A stretch of 64,000 nt of DNA from Actinomycetes bacterium (GTDB taxonomy: Bacteria; Actinomycetota; Actinomycetes; Actinomycetales; Dermatophilaceae). The stretch spans positions 172,659 to 236,658 of the forward strand of contig JAEZWF010000014.1 of assembly GCA_023420415.1 (NCBI GenBank). The letters are read 5' to 3'. How positions within the stretch are numbered: position 1 is the stretch's first letter; each line of letters begins with the position of its first letter. The notes beneath the pieces were generated by a model. The model saw nothing but the letters and a program-made list of their open reading frames with translations, was not told where the DNA came from and ran no database searches. Below, piece after piece: positions 49,868 to 58,638 of the stretch. The position numbers and the translations under genes are program-made.

Positions 49868-51388
49868 GTGACTGCCGTTCCGGGCGCTTTCTGCCTCGTC
49901 CTGCACTCCCACCTGCCGTGGGTGCCAGGACACGGCGTGTGGCCACTCGGCGAGGAGTGGCTGTTCCAGGCGTGGGCGGAGTCCTATGTCCCCCTCGTGG
50001 CGGAACTGGATTCGCTTGCGGCCGAAGGCTTTCGCGACATCCTGACCCTCGGCGTGACACCCGTGTTGGCCGCACAGCTCGACCACCCGAGGATGCGCCG
50101 CGAGGTCGGGACGTGGGTGGGGCTGTGGGAGCAGCGTGCGCGTGAGCTGGGCTTTTCCCCCGACCCGTCGCGCCGGGAGGCCGCAGATCGTGAGTATGCC
50201 GCGGCGGCCAGTACCGCCTCGCAGCTCGAGTCACGCTGGTCGGCCGGCGGCTCACCGGTGTGGGCGTCGTTGCGGGACAACGGGATCGTCGAGCTGCTGG
50301 GCGGCCCTGCTGCGCACCCGCTGCTGCCGCTGCTGCAGGCGTCGTTCGTCGACGTGCCGCTGCAGGCTGGTCTCGACGACGCGGTGTGGCGCATGGGCGC
50401 CCGCCCGCGCGGGGTGTGGCTGCCCGAGTGCGCGTGGGCTCCGACGCTGGCCGCTCCCCTGTCGGCGGCGGGTGTCGGACACTTCGTGGTCGACGAGCAG
50501 ACGGTGCGCGACTCCGGCGGTCACCCGCACGCCGCGTGGCAGGTGGCGGGCACGGATCTCGTTGCGGTGCCACGGGATCTGGACGTCACCAATCTCATCT
50601 GGTCGTCGCGAACGGGTTACCCCGCTGCTGGTGCGTACCGGGACTTCCACGCGCGCGAGGAGTACACGGGCGTCCGGCTCTGGGCCATCACCGAGCCCGA
50701 CGTGGGCGAGCACCGCAAGCGCCCCTACGACCCCGCCGCTGCCGACCGCCAGGTGGAGCGCGATGTCGAGCACTTCGTCGATGCGGTGCGCGGCCGCCTC
50801 GTCGACCTGCACGAGGCGCACGGCCGACCGGGACTGGTGACGGCGGCATACGACACCGAGCTCTTCGGGCACTGGTGGCACGAGGGACCCGGCTTCCTCG
50901 GCCGCGCGATCCGGGCGCTGGCCGCCGCCGGAGTGACAGTCACGACGCTCACCGGCGCCATCGACCGCGGCCTCGTGGCCGGTGCACTGGAGCTGCGCAG
51001 CGGGTCATGGGGAGCAGGCAAGGACTTCTCGGTCTGGGAGGGTCCGGCAGTCGCCGACCTGGCGCACGAGAACGAGTGGCTCCAGCGGCGCTGGCTCGAC
51101 CTCATGACAAGGGAACGCGCAGCGGGACGGCTGCAGACGTGGCGACGCGACCTCGACCAGCTCCTCACCTCGCTGTTCCACGCCCTGTCGAGCGACTGGG
51201 CTTTCCTCGTGACCCGCGGCCAGTCGGTCGACTACGCCCGGGACCGCGCCGAGCTTCACCGCCGCGAGTTCCACACCCTGGCGCAGCTGGTCGAGGACGG
51301 CCGATTCGACGACGCAGCCCTGATGGCAGCGCGAATGTCTCTGCGCGACAACGCCTTCCCCGAGCTCGACGCGCGCGTCTACGGCTGA
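49868..51388 (+). CDS. Glycoside hydrolase family 57 protein (DUF1957), Rv3031-like
   Basis: A 506-residue GH57 protein. The N-terminal half is the (beta/alpha)7 barrel with FCLVLHSHLPWV at the start, the nucleophile Glu187 in VWLPECAW and the acid Asp329 in AAYDTELFGHWWHEG. The C-terminal helical part includes SSDWAFLVTRGQSVDYARDR. Relatives act as alpha-1,4-glucan branching enzymes, and Rv3031 branches methylglucose lipopolysaccharide or glycogen. The methyltransferase at 46.6 kb would be its partner. The GTG start has no clear ribosome binding site. Confidence 0.9.
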   Translation: MTAVPGAFCLVLHSHLPWVPGHGVWPLGEEWLFQAWAESYVPLVAELDSLAAEGFRDILTLGVTPVLAAQLDHPRMRREVGTWVGLWEQRARELGFSPDPSRREAADREYAAAASTASQLESRWSAGGSPVWASLRDNGIVELLGGPAAHPLLPLLQASFVDVPLQAGLDDAVWRMGARPRGVWLPECAWAPTLAAPLSAAGVGHFVVDEQTVRDSGGHPHAAWQVAGTDLVAVPRDLDVTNLIWSSRTGYPAAGAYRDFHAREEYTGVRLWAITEPDVGEHRKRPYDPAAADRQVERDVEHFVDAVRGRLVDLHEAHGRPGLVTAAYDTELFGHWWHEGPGFLGRAIRALAAAGVTVTTLTGAIDRGLVAGALELRSGSWGAGKDFSVWEGPAVADLAHENEWLQRRWLDLMTRERAAGRLQTWRRDLDQLLTSLFHALSSDWAFLVTRGQSVDYARDRAELHRREFHTLAQLVEDGRFDDAALMAARMSLRDNAFPELDARVYG

Positions 51389-51401
51389 AGCACGCACGGC
51401 T

Positions 51402-51455
51402 GACGGGCAGGTGCGGCGCCGGTTGTCCCCGGTGTGGCGCGCGCACCTGCCCGTC
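51402..51455 (+). terminator. Terminator after the GH57 gene
   Basis: GACGGGCAGGTGCG at 51402 pairs perfectly with CGCACCTGCCCGTC at 51442, with an inner GCGCC/GGCGC stem. It also separates the convergent GH3 gene. Confidence 0.72.
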
Positions 51456-51501
51456 GTCGGTGGGTGCTGGTCGGGTCCGTAGGCCAGCTCAGGACCCCAG
51501 C

Positions 51502-53364
51502 TCAGTACCCCAGGCCGTGACCGAACGGGAAGAGCTCCCCGGAGCCGTCGGCCTTGGGTATTGAGACGGGAAGCTTGCCCGTGGGGTTCACCTCCCCGTA
51601 CATCACCTTGACCAACGCCTCGATCTGGTGCGAGGTGTAGCCGTAGGAGTCGAGCACGGTCGGCGCCTCGGGGAAGGAGGCCACGTCGTACGGGTTGCGC
51701 ATCGCGGTCACCACGACCGGTTTGCCGGTGGCGAGCAGTGCCTTGACGAGCCGGGTCTGCGCCGCAGCGGCAGGCGTCGGCTGTCCGGTCTCCGCGCTCA
51801 CGGCATACGCGTTGTTGGTCGACACGACGACCAGGTCGGACGCCTGCGCCGCCGCCACCGCGCTGTCGATGGCCGCAGCCGACGGGGTGGTGCCCGACTC
51901 GCGGACGGTGGTCGTGGCACCCCGCTTGGCGAACGCTGCCGCCATCGTCTGGGTCGTGGTGACCCCCCAGCCGGCGACGAGGACCTTGCGCGGCCCAGCC
52001 GCGAGCGGGAGCACCGCGTCATCGTTCTTGACGAGCGTCGTCGTGCGGTCGGTGATCGCCTGCGCGTCGGCGAGGTGCTGCGGCGCGCCCATGATCTGCG
52101 GTGCCGCGGCGACGTCGACGAACGGGTCGGCGAAGATGCCTCGCTTGTACTTGTGCATCAGCACCCGGTAGACGGACTCATCGAGCCGCTTCTTGCTGAT
52201 CGTTCCGCTCTTCACGGCATCGAGGACCGCGCCGTAGGCCGTGTCCATCTGCGGCGGGATGAGCAGCTGGTCGGCGCCGGCCAGCAGCGCCTGGACCGGG
52301 GCCACGTCGGGCGGGTACGTCGCGGCCGCGCCGGCCATGTCGAGCGCGTCGGTGACGATGAGCCCGTCGAAGCCGAGCTGCTCGCGCAGCACCCCCGTGA
52401 GGATCTTCTTGCTCATCGTGGCCGGGGCACCGGACGGGTCGACCGCCGGGAAGACCACGTGCGCGGTCATGATCGTGTCGACGCCCGCGGCGATGGCCGC
52501 CTTGAACGGCGGCAGGTCGATCGCCTCGAACTGCTCCTTGGTGTGCGTCACCTGGGGCAGGCCGTAGTGGCTGTCGACGCCGGTGTCACCGTGCCCCGGG
52601 AAGTGCTTGGCCACCGCGGAGACCCCGCCCGCGTGGTAGCCGTTGATCTGGGCCACCGCGAGCTTGGAGACCAGCGCCGGGTCGCTGCCGATCGAACGGA
52701 TGCCGATGACGGGGTTGTTCGGGTTGATGTTGACGTCGGCGACGGGGGCATAGTCCTGGGTCAGACCCACGGCCGCGAGCTCGGTCCCGATCACCTGTGC
52801 CGAACGGGTCGCGTCCGCCTCGGAGCGACCGGCGCCGAGAGCCATGTTGCCGGGCATCTGGGTAGCGGGCGGGCCGAAGCGGGCGACGAGTGCGCCGCCT
52901 TCCTGGTCCACGGCGATCTGCAGCGGGATCTTCGCCTTCTGCGCGAGCGCCGCGGACTGCAGCCCGTTGGACAACGTGGCGACCTGCGCCGGGTCGCCGA
53001 TGTTGTAGTCGTTGTTGCGGGTCGTGAAGTAGACGACGCCGCCCGGCTGATACTTGGCAATGGCCTGGGCGGGTGTGTCGACGCCGTAGAGCCTCTGGTT
53101 GGTCGCCTTGGCCGTGTCGCTCACCGTGTTGGCGTCGCGGCCCGCCACCTCGATCACGAAGAGCTGTCCGACCTTCTGCTCCACCGACATGTGGCGCATG
53201 AGCGAGATGACCTTGCCACGGTACGGTGCGTCACCCGAGTGTCCGGGGCCGTCTGCGACGGCCGCGGTCTGGCCGGCGCCGGCCACCAACCCCAGGGACA
53301 CGAGGGCGACCAGGGGCCGGAGCAGTCTTCGGCTCGGCCGGGTCGAGGCTGATCGTGCGGACAT
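51502..53364 (-). CDS. Secreted GH3 beta-N-acetylhexosaminidase-like enzyme
   Basis: A 620-residue exported glycosidase. The signal peptide (LVALVSLGLVAGAGQTAAVA) ends near residue 38. The GH3 barrel covers about 50-400: VDQEGG, KHFPGHGDTGVDSHYGLP (the NagZ-type His/Asp dyad) and the nucleophile Asp in LIVTDALDMAG. A second alpha/beta domain follows from about 440 to the end. NagZ-like members remove GlcNAc from peptidoglycan fragments, so recycling or remodelling of the wall is likely. GGAGG precedes the ATG at the usual distance. It is divergent from the Imm5-Arr gene. Confidence 0.92.
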   Translation of the reverse strand: MSARSASTRPSRRLLRPLVALVSLGLVAGAGQTAAVADGPGHSGDAPYRGKVISLMRHMSVEQKVGQLFVIEVAGRDANTVSDTAKATNQRLYGVDTPAQAIAKYQPGGVVYFTTRNNDYNIGDPAQVATLSNGLQSAALAQKAKIPLQIAVDQEGGALVARFGPPATQMPGNMALGAGRSEADATRSAQVIGTELAAVGLTQDYAPVADVNINPNNPVIGIRSIGSDPALVSKLAVAQINGYHAGGVSAVAKHFPGHGDTGVDSHYGLPQVTHTKEQFEAIDLPPFKAAIAAGVDTIMTAHVVFPAVDPSGAPATMSKKILTGVLREQLGFDGLIVTDALDMAGAAATYPPDVAPVQALLAGADQLLIPPQMDTAYGAVLDAVKSGTISKKRLDESVYRVLMHKYKRGIFADPFVDVAAAPQIMGAPQHLADAQAITDRTTTLVKNDDAVLPLAAGPRKVLVAGWGVTTTQTMAAAFAKRGATTTVRESGTTPSAAAIDSAVAAAQASDLVVVSTNNAYAVSAETGQPTPAAAAQTRLVKALLATGKPVVVTAMRNPYDVASFPEAPTVLDSYGYTSHQIEALVKVMYGEVNPTGKLPVSIPKADGSGELFPFGHGLGY

Positions 53365-53449
53365 TTGTTTCCTCCAGAGCTCTACTCACGGAAAAAAGAC
53401 ACAACGCGACCCTAGGCCCGGCGGCCCGGGTTGGGAAGAGGATGAGCAC

Positions 53450-54403
53450 GTGAAGACGACGTCGGGTGACTTCGAGCTGACGATGGACGAGCTGAGAGCC
53501 GTTGCCGCGTATGCCGCGTCGTGCGCCGAGCCGTCGCTCGTCATCTTCCGCAAGGCCGAACCCCGGGACCCTCGACCGGCGGCCGCCATCGAGGCCGCCC
53601 GGGCGTTCGTCGAAGGCGCGCCCCGCTCCCGGCTCCAGCGGACTGCCTCCGCCGATGCCCTCAAGGCGGCCAAGGACGCGTCGACCGAGGCCGCCGCGCA
53701 CGCCGCCCACGCGGCCGCGGGAGCCGCGTCCGCGGCATACCTGCACCCGCTGGCGAAGGCAACCCAGGTCAAGCACATCCTCGGACCGGTCGCCCACGCG
53801 GCACGGGCGGCCGAGCTCGCCCGAGGCGACGACCCCGTCGTGGCCGAGTACGTGCTCGACGCCGCCGCCAAGCGCGCGACACCGACCGTCCTCGACGTCC
53901 TGGCGCGCTACCCGCGAGCGCCCAAGGGGCACACCAGGATCGCCGAGCTCACGACCCGACTCGACAGCCTGTTGCGCGACCCGAAGCCGCAGCCGCGGGT
54001 CGTGGACGACGCTGGCCCGTTCTTCCACGGCACGCGCGCCGACGTGGCCGTCGGTGACCTGCTGACGCCCGGCTGGAAGTCCAACTACGGGTCGGGACGG
54101 CAGTCCAAGCACATCTACGTCACCGCCCTGCCCGGCGGCGCCCCGCTCGCCGCCGAGCTGGCCCGCGGCGACGGGGCTCCGCGGGTCTACCGGGTCGAGC
54201 CGCTGGGCCGGCTCGAGGACGACCCCAACGTCACCGACAAGCGGTTCCCCGGCAACCCGACCCGCTCCTACCGCACGACCGAGCCGCTGCGGGTGGTGGA
54301 GGAGGTCGTCGGGTGGGAGCCACCGCCGGCAGAGCAGGTCCGACACATCAGGGAGCAGATGGGCAAGCTGGCCGAGCTCGGCATCGAGGCGATGGACGAC
54401 TGA
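53450..54403 (+). CDS. Imm5-like domain fused to rifamycin ADP-ribosyltransferase (Arr)
   Basis: A 317-residue two-domain protein. Residues 8-175 are all-helical and Ala-rich and resemble the Imm5 family of putative immunity proteins (ELTMDELRAVAAYAASCAEPSLVIF, YLHPLAKATQVKHILGPVAHAARAAEL). Residues 185-300 are a complete Arr domain: GPFFHGTRADVAVGDLLTPG, HIYVTA, VYRVEPLGRLEDDPN, TDKRFPGNPTRSYR and EPLRVVEEV. By spacing the catalytic triad would be His193, Tyr223 and Asp258. Arr inactivates rifampicin by ADP-ribosylation with NAD; the fused helical domain is unexplained. The GTG start follows GAGGAT. Confidence 0.88.
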   Translation: MKTTSGDFELTMDELRAVAAYAASCAEPSLVIFRKAEPRDPRPAAAIEAARAFVEGAPRSRLQRTASADALKAAKDASTEAAAHAAHAAAGAASAAYLHPLAKATQVKHILGPVAHAARAAELARGDDPVVAEYVLDAAAKRATPTVLDVLARYPRAPKGHTRIAELTTRLDSLLRDPKPQPRVVDDAGPFFHGTRADVAVGDLLTPGWKSNYGSGRQSKHIYVTALPGGAPLAAELARGDGAPRVYRVEPLGRLEDDPNVTDKRFPGNPTRSYRTTEPLRVVEEVVGWEPPPAEQVRHIREQMGKLAELGIEAMDD

Positions 54404-54630
54404 GCCGTGACCACCACTCCCCGCTCGGTCATCGACTCCGCCGCGCCTCGTATGCCGCGAGGGAGTCTGCGAAGCCCGCGGCCGTCCCGCTGAGTCGGCG
54501 TCGGGTGCGCCGCCGGTCGCCCCATGCCTCGTCACGGCATGCTGGGTCACTGCTCCGCTGGGCGGAGCAGTGACCCAGCATCCGCACCCCTGCTATGTGC
54601 ATCCCCGCGGTCAAGCGGGTCTTGGTCGGC
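54404..54630. other. Gap between convergent Arr and aminotransferase genes
   Basis: These 227 bases hold one GTATGCCG copy near 54450 and the strong hairpin at 54539-54581. No open frame is supported. Confidence 0.5.
54539..54581. terminator. Strong hairpin, 20-bp arms
   Basis: ATGCTGGGTCACTGCTCCGC pairs perfectly with its complement across three bases. It lies between convergent genes and could terminate both; the arm length is more than a terminator needs. Confidence 0.7.
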
Positions 54631-55749
54631 TCACGGCAGTGCGGCGGCGAGGCGCTCGACGGTGCCGTCGACATCGGTGAGCTTGTCGAGACCGAAGAGA
54701 CCGACCCGGAACGTCGAGAAGTCCTCGGGCTCGCCCACCATGAGCGGCACGCCCGCAGCGACCTGGAGCCCGCGCTGCTTGAACGTCGCGCCGCTCTTGA
54801 CGTCGGGGTCGTCGGTGTAGGACACGACGACGCTCGGGGCCGCGAACTCCGGCGCAGCCACGGACGGGTAGCCCCGCTCGGCGAGCAGCGCGCGGACCTT
54901 GGCGCCGAGGTCGAGCTGCGCGTCGCGCAACCAGTCGAGCCCGGCGTCGCGCGTCTCCAGCATGAGTGCGGCGTCCCGCGCAAGCGTGTCGGTCGGCATG
55001 GTGGCGTGGTAGGGCGTCTGGCCCTGGGTGTAGGCCTCGCTGATCGTCAGCCACTTGCGCAGGTCGAGGGCGAAGCTCGTCGACGTCGTGGCCATCACCT
55101 GCTCGCGGGCCGCCTCGCCGAGCATCACGAAACCTGCGCCCGGCGAACCGCTCCACCCCTTCTGCGGGGCACTGAGCAACACGTCGACCCCGAGCGACTT
55201 CATGTCGACCCACATCGCACCCGAGGCGATGCAGTCCAGGACGAACAGCCCGCCGGCACGATGGGTGGCCTCTGCAACCGCACGGACGTAGACGTCCGGC
55301 AGCAGCATTCCCGCCGCCGTCTCCACGTGCGCCGCGAAGACCACCTCGGGCCGCTGCTTCTCGATCGCCGTGACCACCTCGTCGACCGGCGCCGGCGCCC
55401 ACGGGGCGCGCGGTTCGTCGGAGACGGGACGTGCGCGGCATACCGTGTTGTCACTGGGGATCGACCCGGCCTCGAAGATCTGCGACCAGCGGGCCGAGAA
55501 CAGTCCGTTGCGGACCACGAGGGTGCGGCGACCCGTCGCGAGCTGGCGCGCGACCGCCTCCATCGCGTAGGTGCCGCCGCCGGGGACGACGGCCACGGTG
55601 TCGGCGCCGTACGTCGTGCGCAGGACGTCGATGATGTCCTGCATCACGTCGACGAAGCGCTGCGACATGTGGTTGAGCGAGCGGTCGGTGAAGACGACGG
55701 AGTACTCGAGAAGTCCGTCCGGGTCGATCTCGGGGCGCGGCAGGGTCAC
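54631..55749 (-). CDS. Class V aminotransferase, alanine/serine-glyoxylate type
   Basis: A 372-residue PLP enzyme. Segments are LEYSVVFTDRSLNHMSQRF, VVPGGGTYAMEAVARQL, VVRNGLFSARW, VFAAHVETAAGMLLPD, LFVLDCIASGAMWVDM and the PLP lysine in LSAPQKGWSGSPGAGF. The family transfers amino groups between alanine or serine and glyoxylate or pyruvate. I chose the GTG directly after the stop codon of the upstream gene; an ATG 18 bases earlier would overlap that gene. It is probably co-transcribed with the AlkZ-like gene. Confidence 0.88.
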   Translation of the reverse strand: MTLPRPEIDPDGLLEYSVVFTDRSLNHMSQRFVDVMQDIIDVLRTTYGADTVAVVPGGGTYAMEAVARQLATGRRTLVVRNGLFSARWSQIFEAGSIPSDNTVCRARPVSDEPRAPWAPAPVDEVVTAIEKQRPEVVFAAHVETAAGMLLPDVYVRAVAEATHRAGGLFVLDCIASGAMWVDMKSLGVDVLLSAPQKGWSGSPGAGFVMLGEAAREQVMATTSTSFALDLRKWLTISEAYTQGQTPYHATMPTDTLARDAALMLETRDAGLDWLRDAQLDLGAKVRALLAERGYPSVAAPEFAAPSVVVSYTDDPDVKSGATFKQRGLQVAAGVPLMVGEPEDFSTFRVGLFGLDKLTDVDGTVERLAAALP

Positions 55750-55750
55750 C

Positions 55751-56884
55751 TCAGCAGGTTGCCACATGCACCGCCAGGTCGCGGCCGATGATGTGGCTCA
55801 GCCGCGTGGCCTCGGCCTCGATGGCGGTGTCAGGGCGGGGTCCGTCGCCCTGCCAGGTGATCGTGAGCGTGTCGCCCTTGAGCGCCCAGGTGCCGGTGAC
55901 GACGCCGCCGTGGATGACCGGGTTTGCCTTGCGTGTCACCAGCTCTCGCAGGGCGGGCGGGGTGACGTTCGCGTCCTTGGTGCCCACCCCCATCACCCAC
56001 TGGTCGTGGCCGGGGAGGAACCGCACGCTGCTCGACGGGACGGTCGCGGCGAGGCTGTCGGCGTCGCCCCGCCTGACGAATGCCGCCGTGCCCGCCACGT
56101 CGACCGGCACCAGGTCGTCGCCCAGTTCCGTGATCCACCGGTCGAGCCGCTTGCGCCCGGCGCTCAGCCCCTGGCCGAGCCAGTGGTGGAGGTGGTCGCG
56201 CGTCGTCGGACCGTAGGTGCCGACGTAGGCGGTGATGGCGCGGGGACCGGCGTCCTCCAGGTCGGGTATGCCGCGCCAGTGCCGGTTGGTGTCCAGTCGC
56301 TGGAACGTCGCCTTGCCGTCGCGAGGGGCGCCGAAGCTCATGTCGCCCTGCCACGTGAGGGGCTTGAGCAGGGTCCACGGGTCCGAGTCGAAGATCGGGG
56401 CGAGGTGCCGGTACGCCGTGCGACCCGTCAGTGCGGCACCCAGCTCGACGACGGTCAGTGGACCACCTGTGAGTGAATCACGCACTGCCGCGCGGAAATC
56501 CGGCCAGGCGTCAGAGGTCAGCCCGTAGTAGTCCACCCAGCTGGGCAGCTCCCACTGTCGTCCCGCCGACCTCAGCGCGAGGTAGACGCCACCGTCCTGC
56601 GCTGACAGGTGGTGCACGGCGCCGCGGAAGGCGAAGGCCTTGATGACGGTGCCGTCGGCCAAGGCCTGGGCGAGCTCACCGCTGCGGGAGTGCTGGCGCC
56701 GGGTCCGCACCGCCAGCTCTGCGAGTGCCTCGTCCATCGACGGCACGGCGCCCAGGCGCTGCACCACCCGCGCCACGGACTGGGTCCCGACCGGGTCGAG
56801 CAGCGCGCGCTCGAGCCGCCACGCCAATGCCTGTGGCCAGGTCACCGAGAACTCGGTTGCAGTGGTGGTGTCCGCAGGCGTCAT
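55751..56884 (-). CDS. Winged-helix (HTH_42) protein, AlkZ-like DNA glycosylase family
   Basis: A 377-residue protein built from tandem winged helices. It has the family features ALAWRLERALLDP near residue 18, ELAQALADGTVIKAFAFRGAVHHLSAQD near 72, GTYGPTTRDHLHHWLG near 222, VRFLPGHDQWVMGV near 285 and VIHGGVVTGTWAL near 320. Related AlkZ/YcaQ proteins remove alkylated or crosslinked bases, often to protect against DNA-damaging natural products. I do not see the canonical QxQ catalytic motif clearly, so glycosylase activity is uncertain. Confidence 0.85.
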   Translation of the reverse strand: MTPADTTTATEFSVTWPQALAWRLERALLDPVGTQSVARVVQRLGAVPSMDEALAELAVRTRRQHSRSGELAQALADGTVIKAFAFRGAVHHLSAQDGGVYLALRSAGRQWELPSWVDYYGLTSDAWPDFRAAVRDSLTGGPLTVVELGAALTGRTAYRHLAPIFDSDPWTLLKPLTWQGDMSFGAPRDGKATFQRLDTNRHWRGIPDLEDAGPRAITAYVGTYGPTTRDHLHHWLGQGLSAGRKRLDRWITELGDDLVPVDVAGTAAFVRRGDADSLAATVPSSSVRFLPGHDQWVMGVGTKDANVTPPALRELVTRKANPVIHGGVVTGTWALKGDTLTITWQGDGPRPDTAIEAEATRLSHIIGRDLAVHVATC

Positions 56885-56944
56885 GTCTGCACACTCGCAC
56901 GGATCCCGGACGCACGGCTTCCGGGTCTTGCCACGGCCCGGGGT

Positions 56945-57601
56945 TCAGCTGCGGGTCTTGACGACCTTGCCGGGTATGCCGGCTATGACGGCCTTCGCGG
57001 GGTAGGTCCCGCGGGCGACAGCCGAGGCTGCCACGACGCTGTGGTCGCCGATGCGCGTCCCTCTCGTCACGACGACCTTGGTGCCGAGCCACACGTCGTC
57101 GCCGATCCGGACCGGTGACTTCACGATGCCCTGGTCCTTGACGGGGATGTCGAGGCGCTCGGTCACGTGGTCGAAGTCGCAGATGTAGACGTCGTCACCG
57201 AAGAGGCAGGCGCGACCGACGGACAGGTCGATCCAGCAGTTGAGGGTGTTGCGGATGCCGATGACAGACTTCTCACCGATGCGCAGCGTGCCCTCGTGGG
57301 CGCGGACCCGAGCGTGCGCGCCGAAGTGGGTGTAGGCGCCGATCACCATGCGCCCGTAGCCTTCTCGCACCTCGAACCGCACGTCGGGTCCGATGAAGCA
57401 GGGACCCTCGAACCGCAGCGACGGGTAGCGGGCGCTGGCCCGCGCCATCCGCAGGTACGACGCGAGGTGGTGCCGGGTGAACGCCCCGTTGGCCAGGGCC
57501 CAGCCCACCCATCGCAGCCACGCCAGCGGTCGTGGCAGTCCCCAGGGCGCGTGCTCGCCGTGCTCGTCAGGCGACATGTCGGCGTCGGCTGCGCTGCTCA
57601 T
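56945..57601 (-). CDS. Hexapeptide-repeat acyltransferase
   Basis: A 218-residue left-handed beta-helix acyltransferase. After a polar N terminus and the segment RPLAWLRWVGWALANGAFTRHHLASYLRMA, hexapeptide turns run from about 70 to 200: FIGPDVRFEV, VIGAYTHFGA, RIGEKSVIGI, CLFGDDVYICDFDHV, RIGDDVWLGTKVVVTRGTRIGDHSVVAA and AVIAGIPGKVVK. Such enzymes acetylate sugars or other small molecules. Next to a methyltransferase and lipid genes, a role in surface glycan or lipid decoration is possible. AAGGA lies six bases before the ATG. Confidence 0.9.
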   Translation of the reverse strand: MSSAADADMSPDEHGEHAPWGLPRPLAWLRWVGWALANGAFTRHHLASYLRMARASARYPSLRFEGPCFIGPDVRFEVREGYGRMVIGAYTHFGAHARVRAHEGTLRIGEKSVIGIRNTLNCWIDLSVGRACLFGDDVYICDFDHVTERLDIPVKDQGIVKSPVRIGDDVWLGTKVVVTRGTRIGDHSVVAASAVARGTYPAKAVIAGIPGKVVKTRS

Positions 57602-57639
57602 CCTTCGTCCTTGTGGGAGGCCGCGGCTGACCCGACGGG

Positions 57640-58638
57640 TCAGCTCGGCTTCACCCCGGTGATGCCGACGTTGTAGAAGAACTGTGCGGGCACCACCTTG
57701 GCCAGCACCCCGTCGAGGGCCGACAGTCGACGCCACGACCCGTAGGCGAACATCGCCCAGTTCCAGCCGAGGGCTCCGGGCTTGACGGCGGCCTCGAAGG
57801 TGCGGACCGGCCAGCCGAGGAACGCTGCGGTCAGCTCCTCGGTGCGGGTCTGGACGTCGACGGCGCCTGCCCGCTCGGCCGTCGCGGCGAGCTCGGTGGG
57901 GTCGAACGTGTGCAGGTCGACGACCGCCTCGAGCGCAGCCGCGCGCGACGACTCGTCGAGCTCCTCCTGCGCCTTGGCCCACTTGTCGCGCAGCGGCGGG
58001 AGCTTGGTGAGGGCGGTCGCTGCCTTCCAGGTGACGCGTCCGAGTCGGCGCGCGTACCAGTCACCGATCGTCGTGGGCTCGCCCGCGATGACGAACCGGC
58101 CACCGGGCTTGAGCACCCGCAGCATTTCGCGGAACGCAGCCTCGACGTCGGGGATGTGGTGGATGACCGCGTGACCGACGACGACGTCGAACGTGTTGTC
58201 GTCGTAAGGGATTCGCTCGGCGTCGGCGACTCGCCCCGAGACGCTGAAGCCCAGCATCTCGGCGTTGCGCTTGGCCGCCTCGACCATTCCCGGGGACAGG
58301 TCGGTGACGTGGACCTCGTCGAGCACCCCGGCCTGCTTGAGGTTGAGCGAGAAGAAGCCGGTGCCGGCCCCGAGCTCTAGCGCCTTGGCGTACGGCCACG
58401 GCTCGAGACGACCGGTGATCGCGACGAACCGGTCACGGGCGTAGTCGATGCAGCGCCGGTCGAAGGAGATCGACCACTTGTCGTCGTAGGTCTGCGCCTC
58501 CCAGTCGTGGTAGAGCACCTGGGCCAGCTTGGTGTCCTCGTAGGCCGCGGCAACCTCATCCGCGGTCGCGACCGGGTGCGGCGCGGGATCCTTTGCGCCC
58601 GAACGCGATCCGGATGAGGCCTTCGTCTTCGCCACCAC
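57640..58638 (-). CDS. Class I SAM-dependent methyltransferase
   Basis: A 332-residue methyltransferase. After a Lys/Ser-rich start, residues 35-70 read LAQVLYHDWEAQTYDDKWSISFD, and motif I is ALELGAGTGFFSLNLKQAG near 88. Then VTDLSPGMVEAAKRNAEMLG, VVVGHAVIHHIPDVEAAFREMLRVLKPGGRFVIAGEP. The C-terminal 110 residues are family-specific. It resembles UbiE-type enzymes acting on lipids or quinones. The GTG follows the enoyl-CoA hydratase stop codon without a gap, so it belongs to the same operon. Confidence 0.9.
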   Translation of the reverse strand: MVAKTKASSGSRSGAKDPAPHPVATADEVAAAYEDTKLAQVLYHDWEAQTYDDKWSISFDRRCIDYARDRFVAITGRLEPWPYAKALELGAGTGFFSLNLKQAGVLDEVHVTDLSPGMVEAAKRNAEMLGFSVSGRVADAERIPYDDNTFDVVVGHAVIHHIPDVEAAFREMLRVLKPGGRFVIAGEPTTIGDWYARRLGRVTWKAATALTKLPPLRDKWAKAQEELDESSRAAALEAVVDLHTFDPTELAATAERAGAVDVQTRTEELTAAFLGWPVRTFEAAVKPGALGWNWAMFAYGSWRRLSALDGVLAKVVPAQFFYNVGITGVKPS

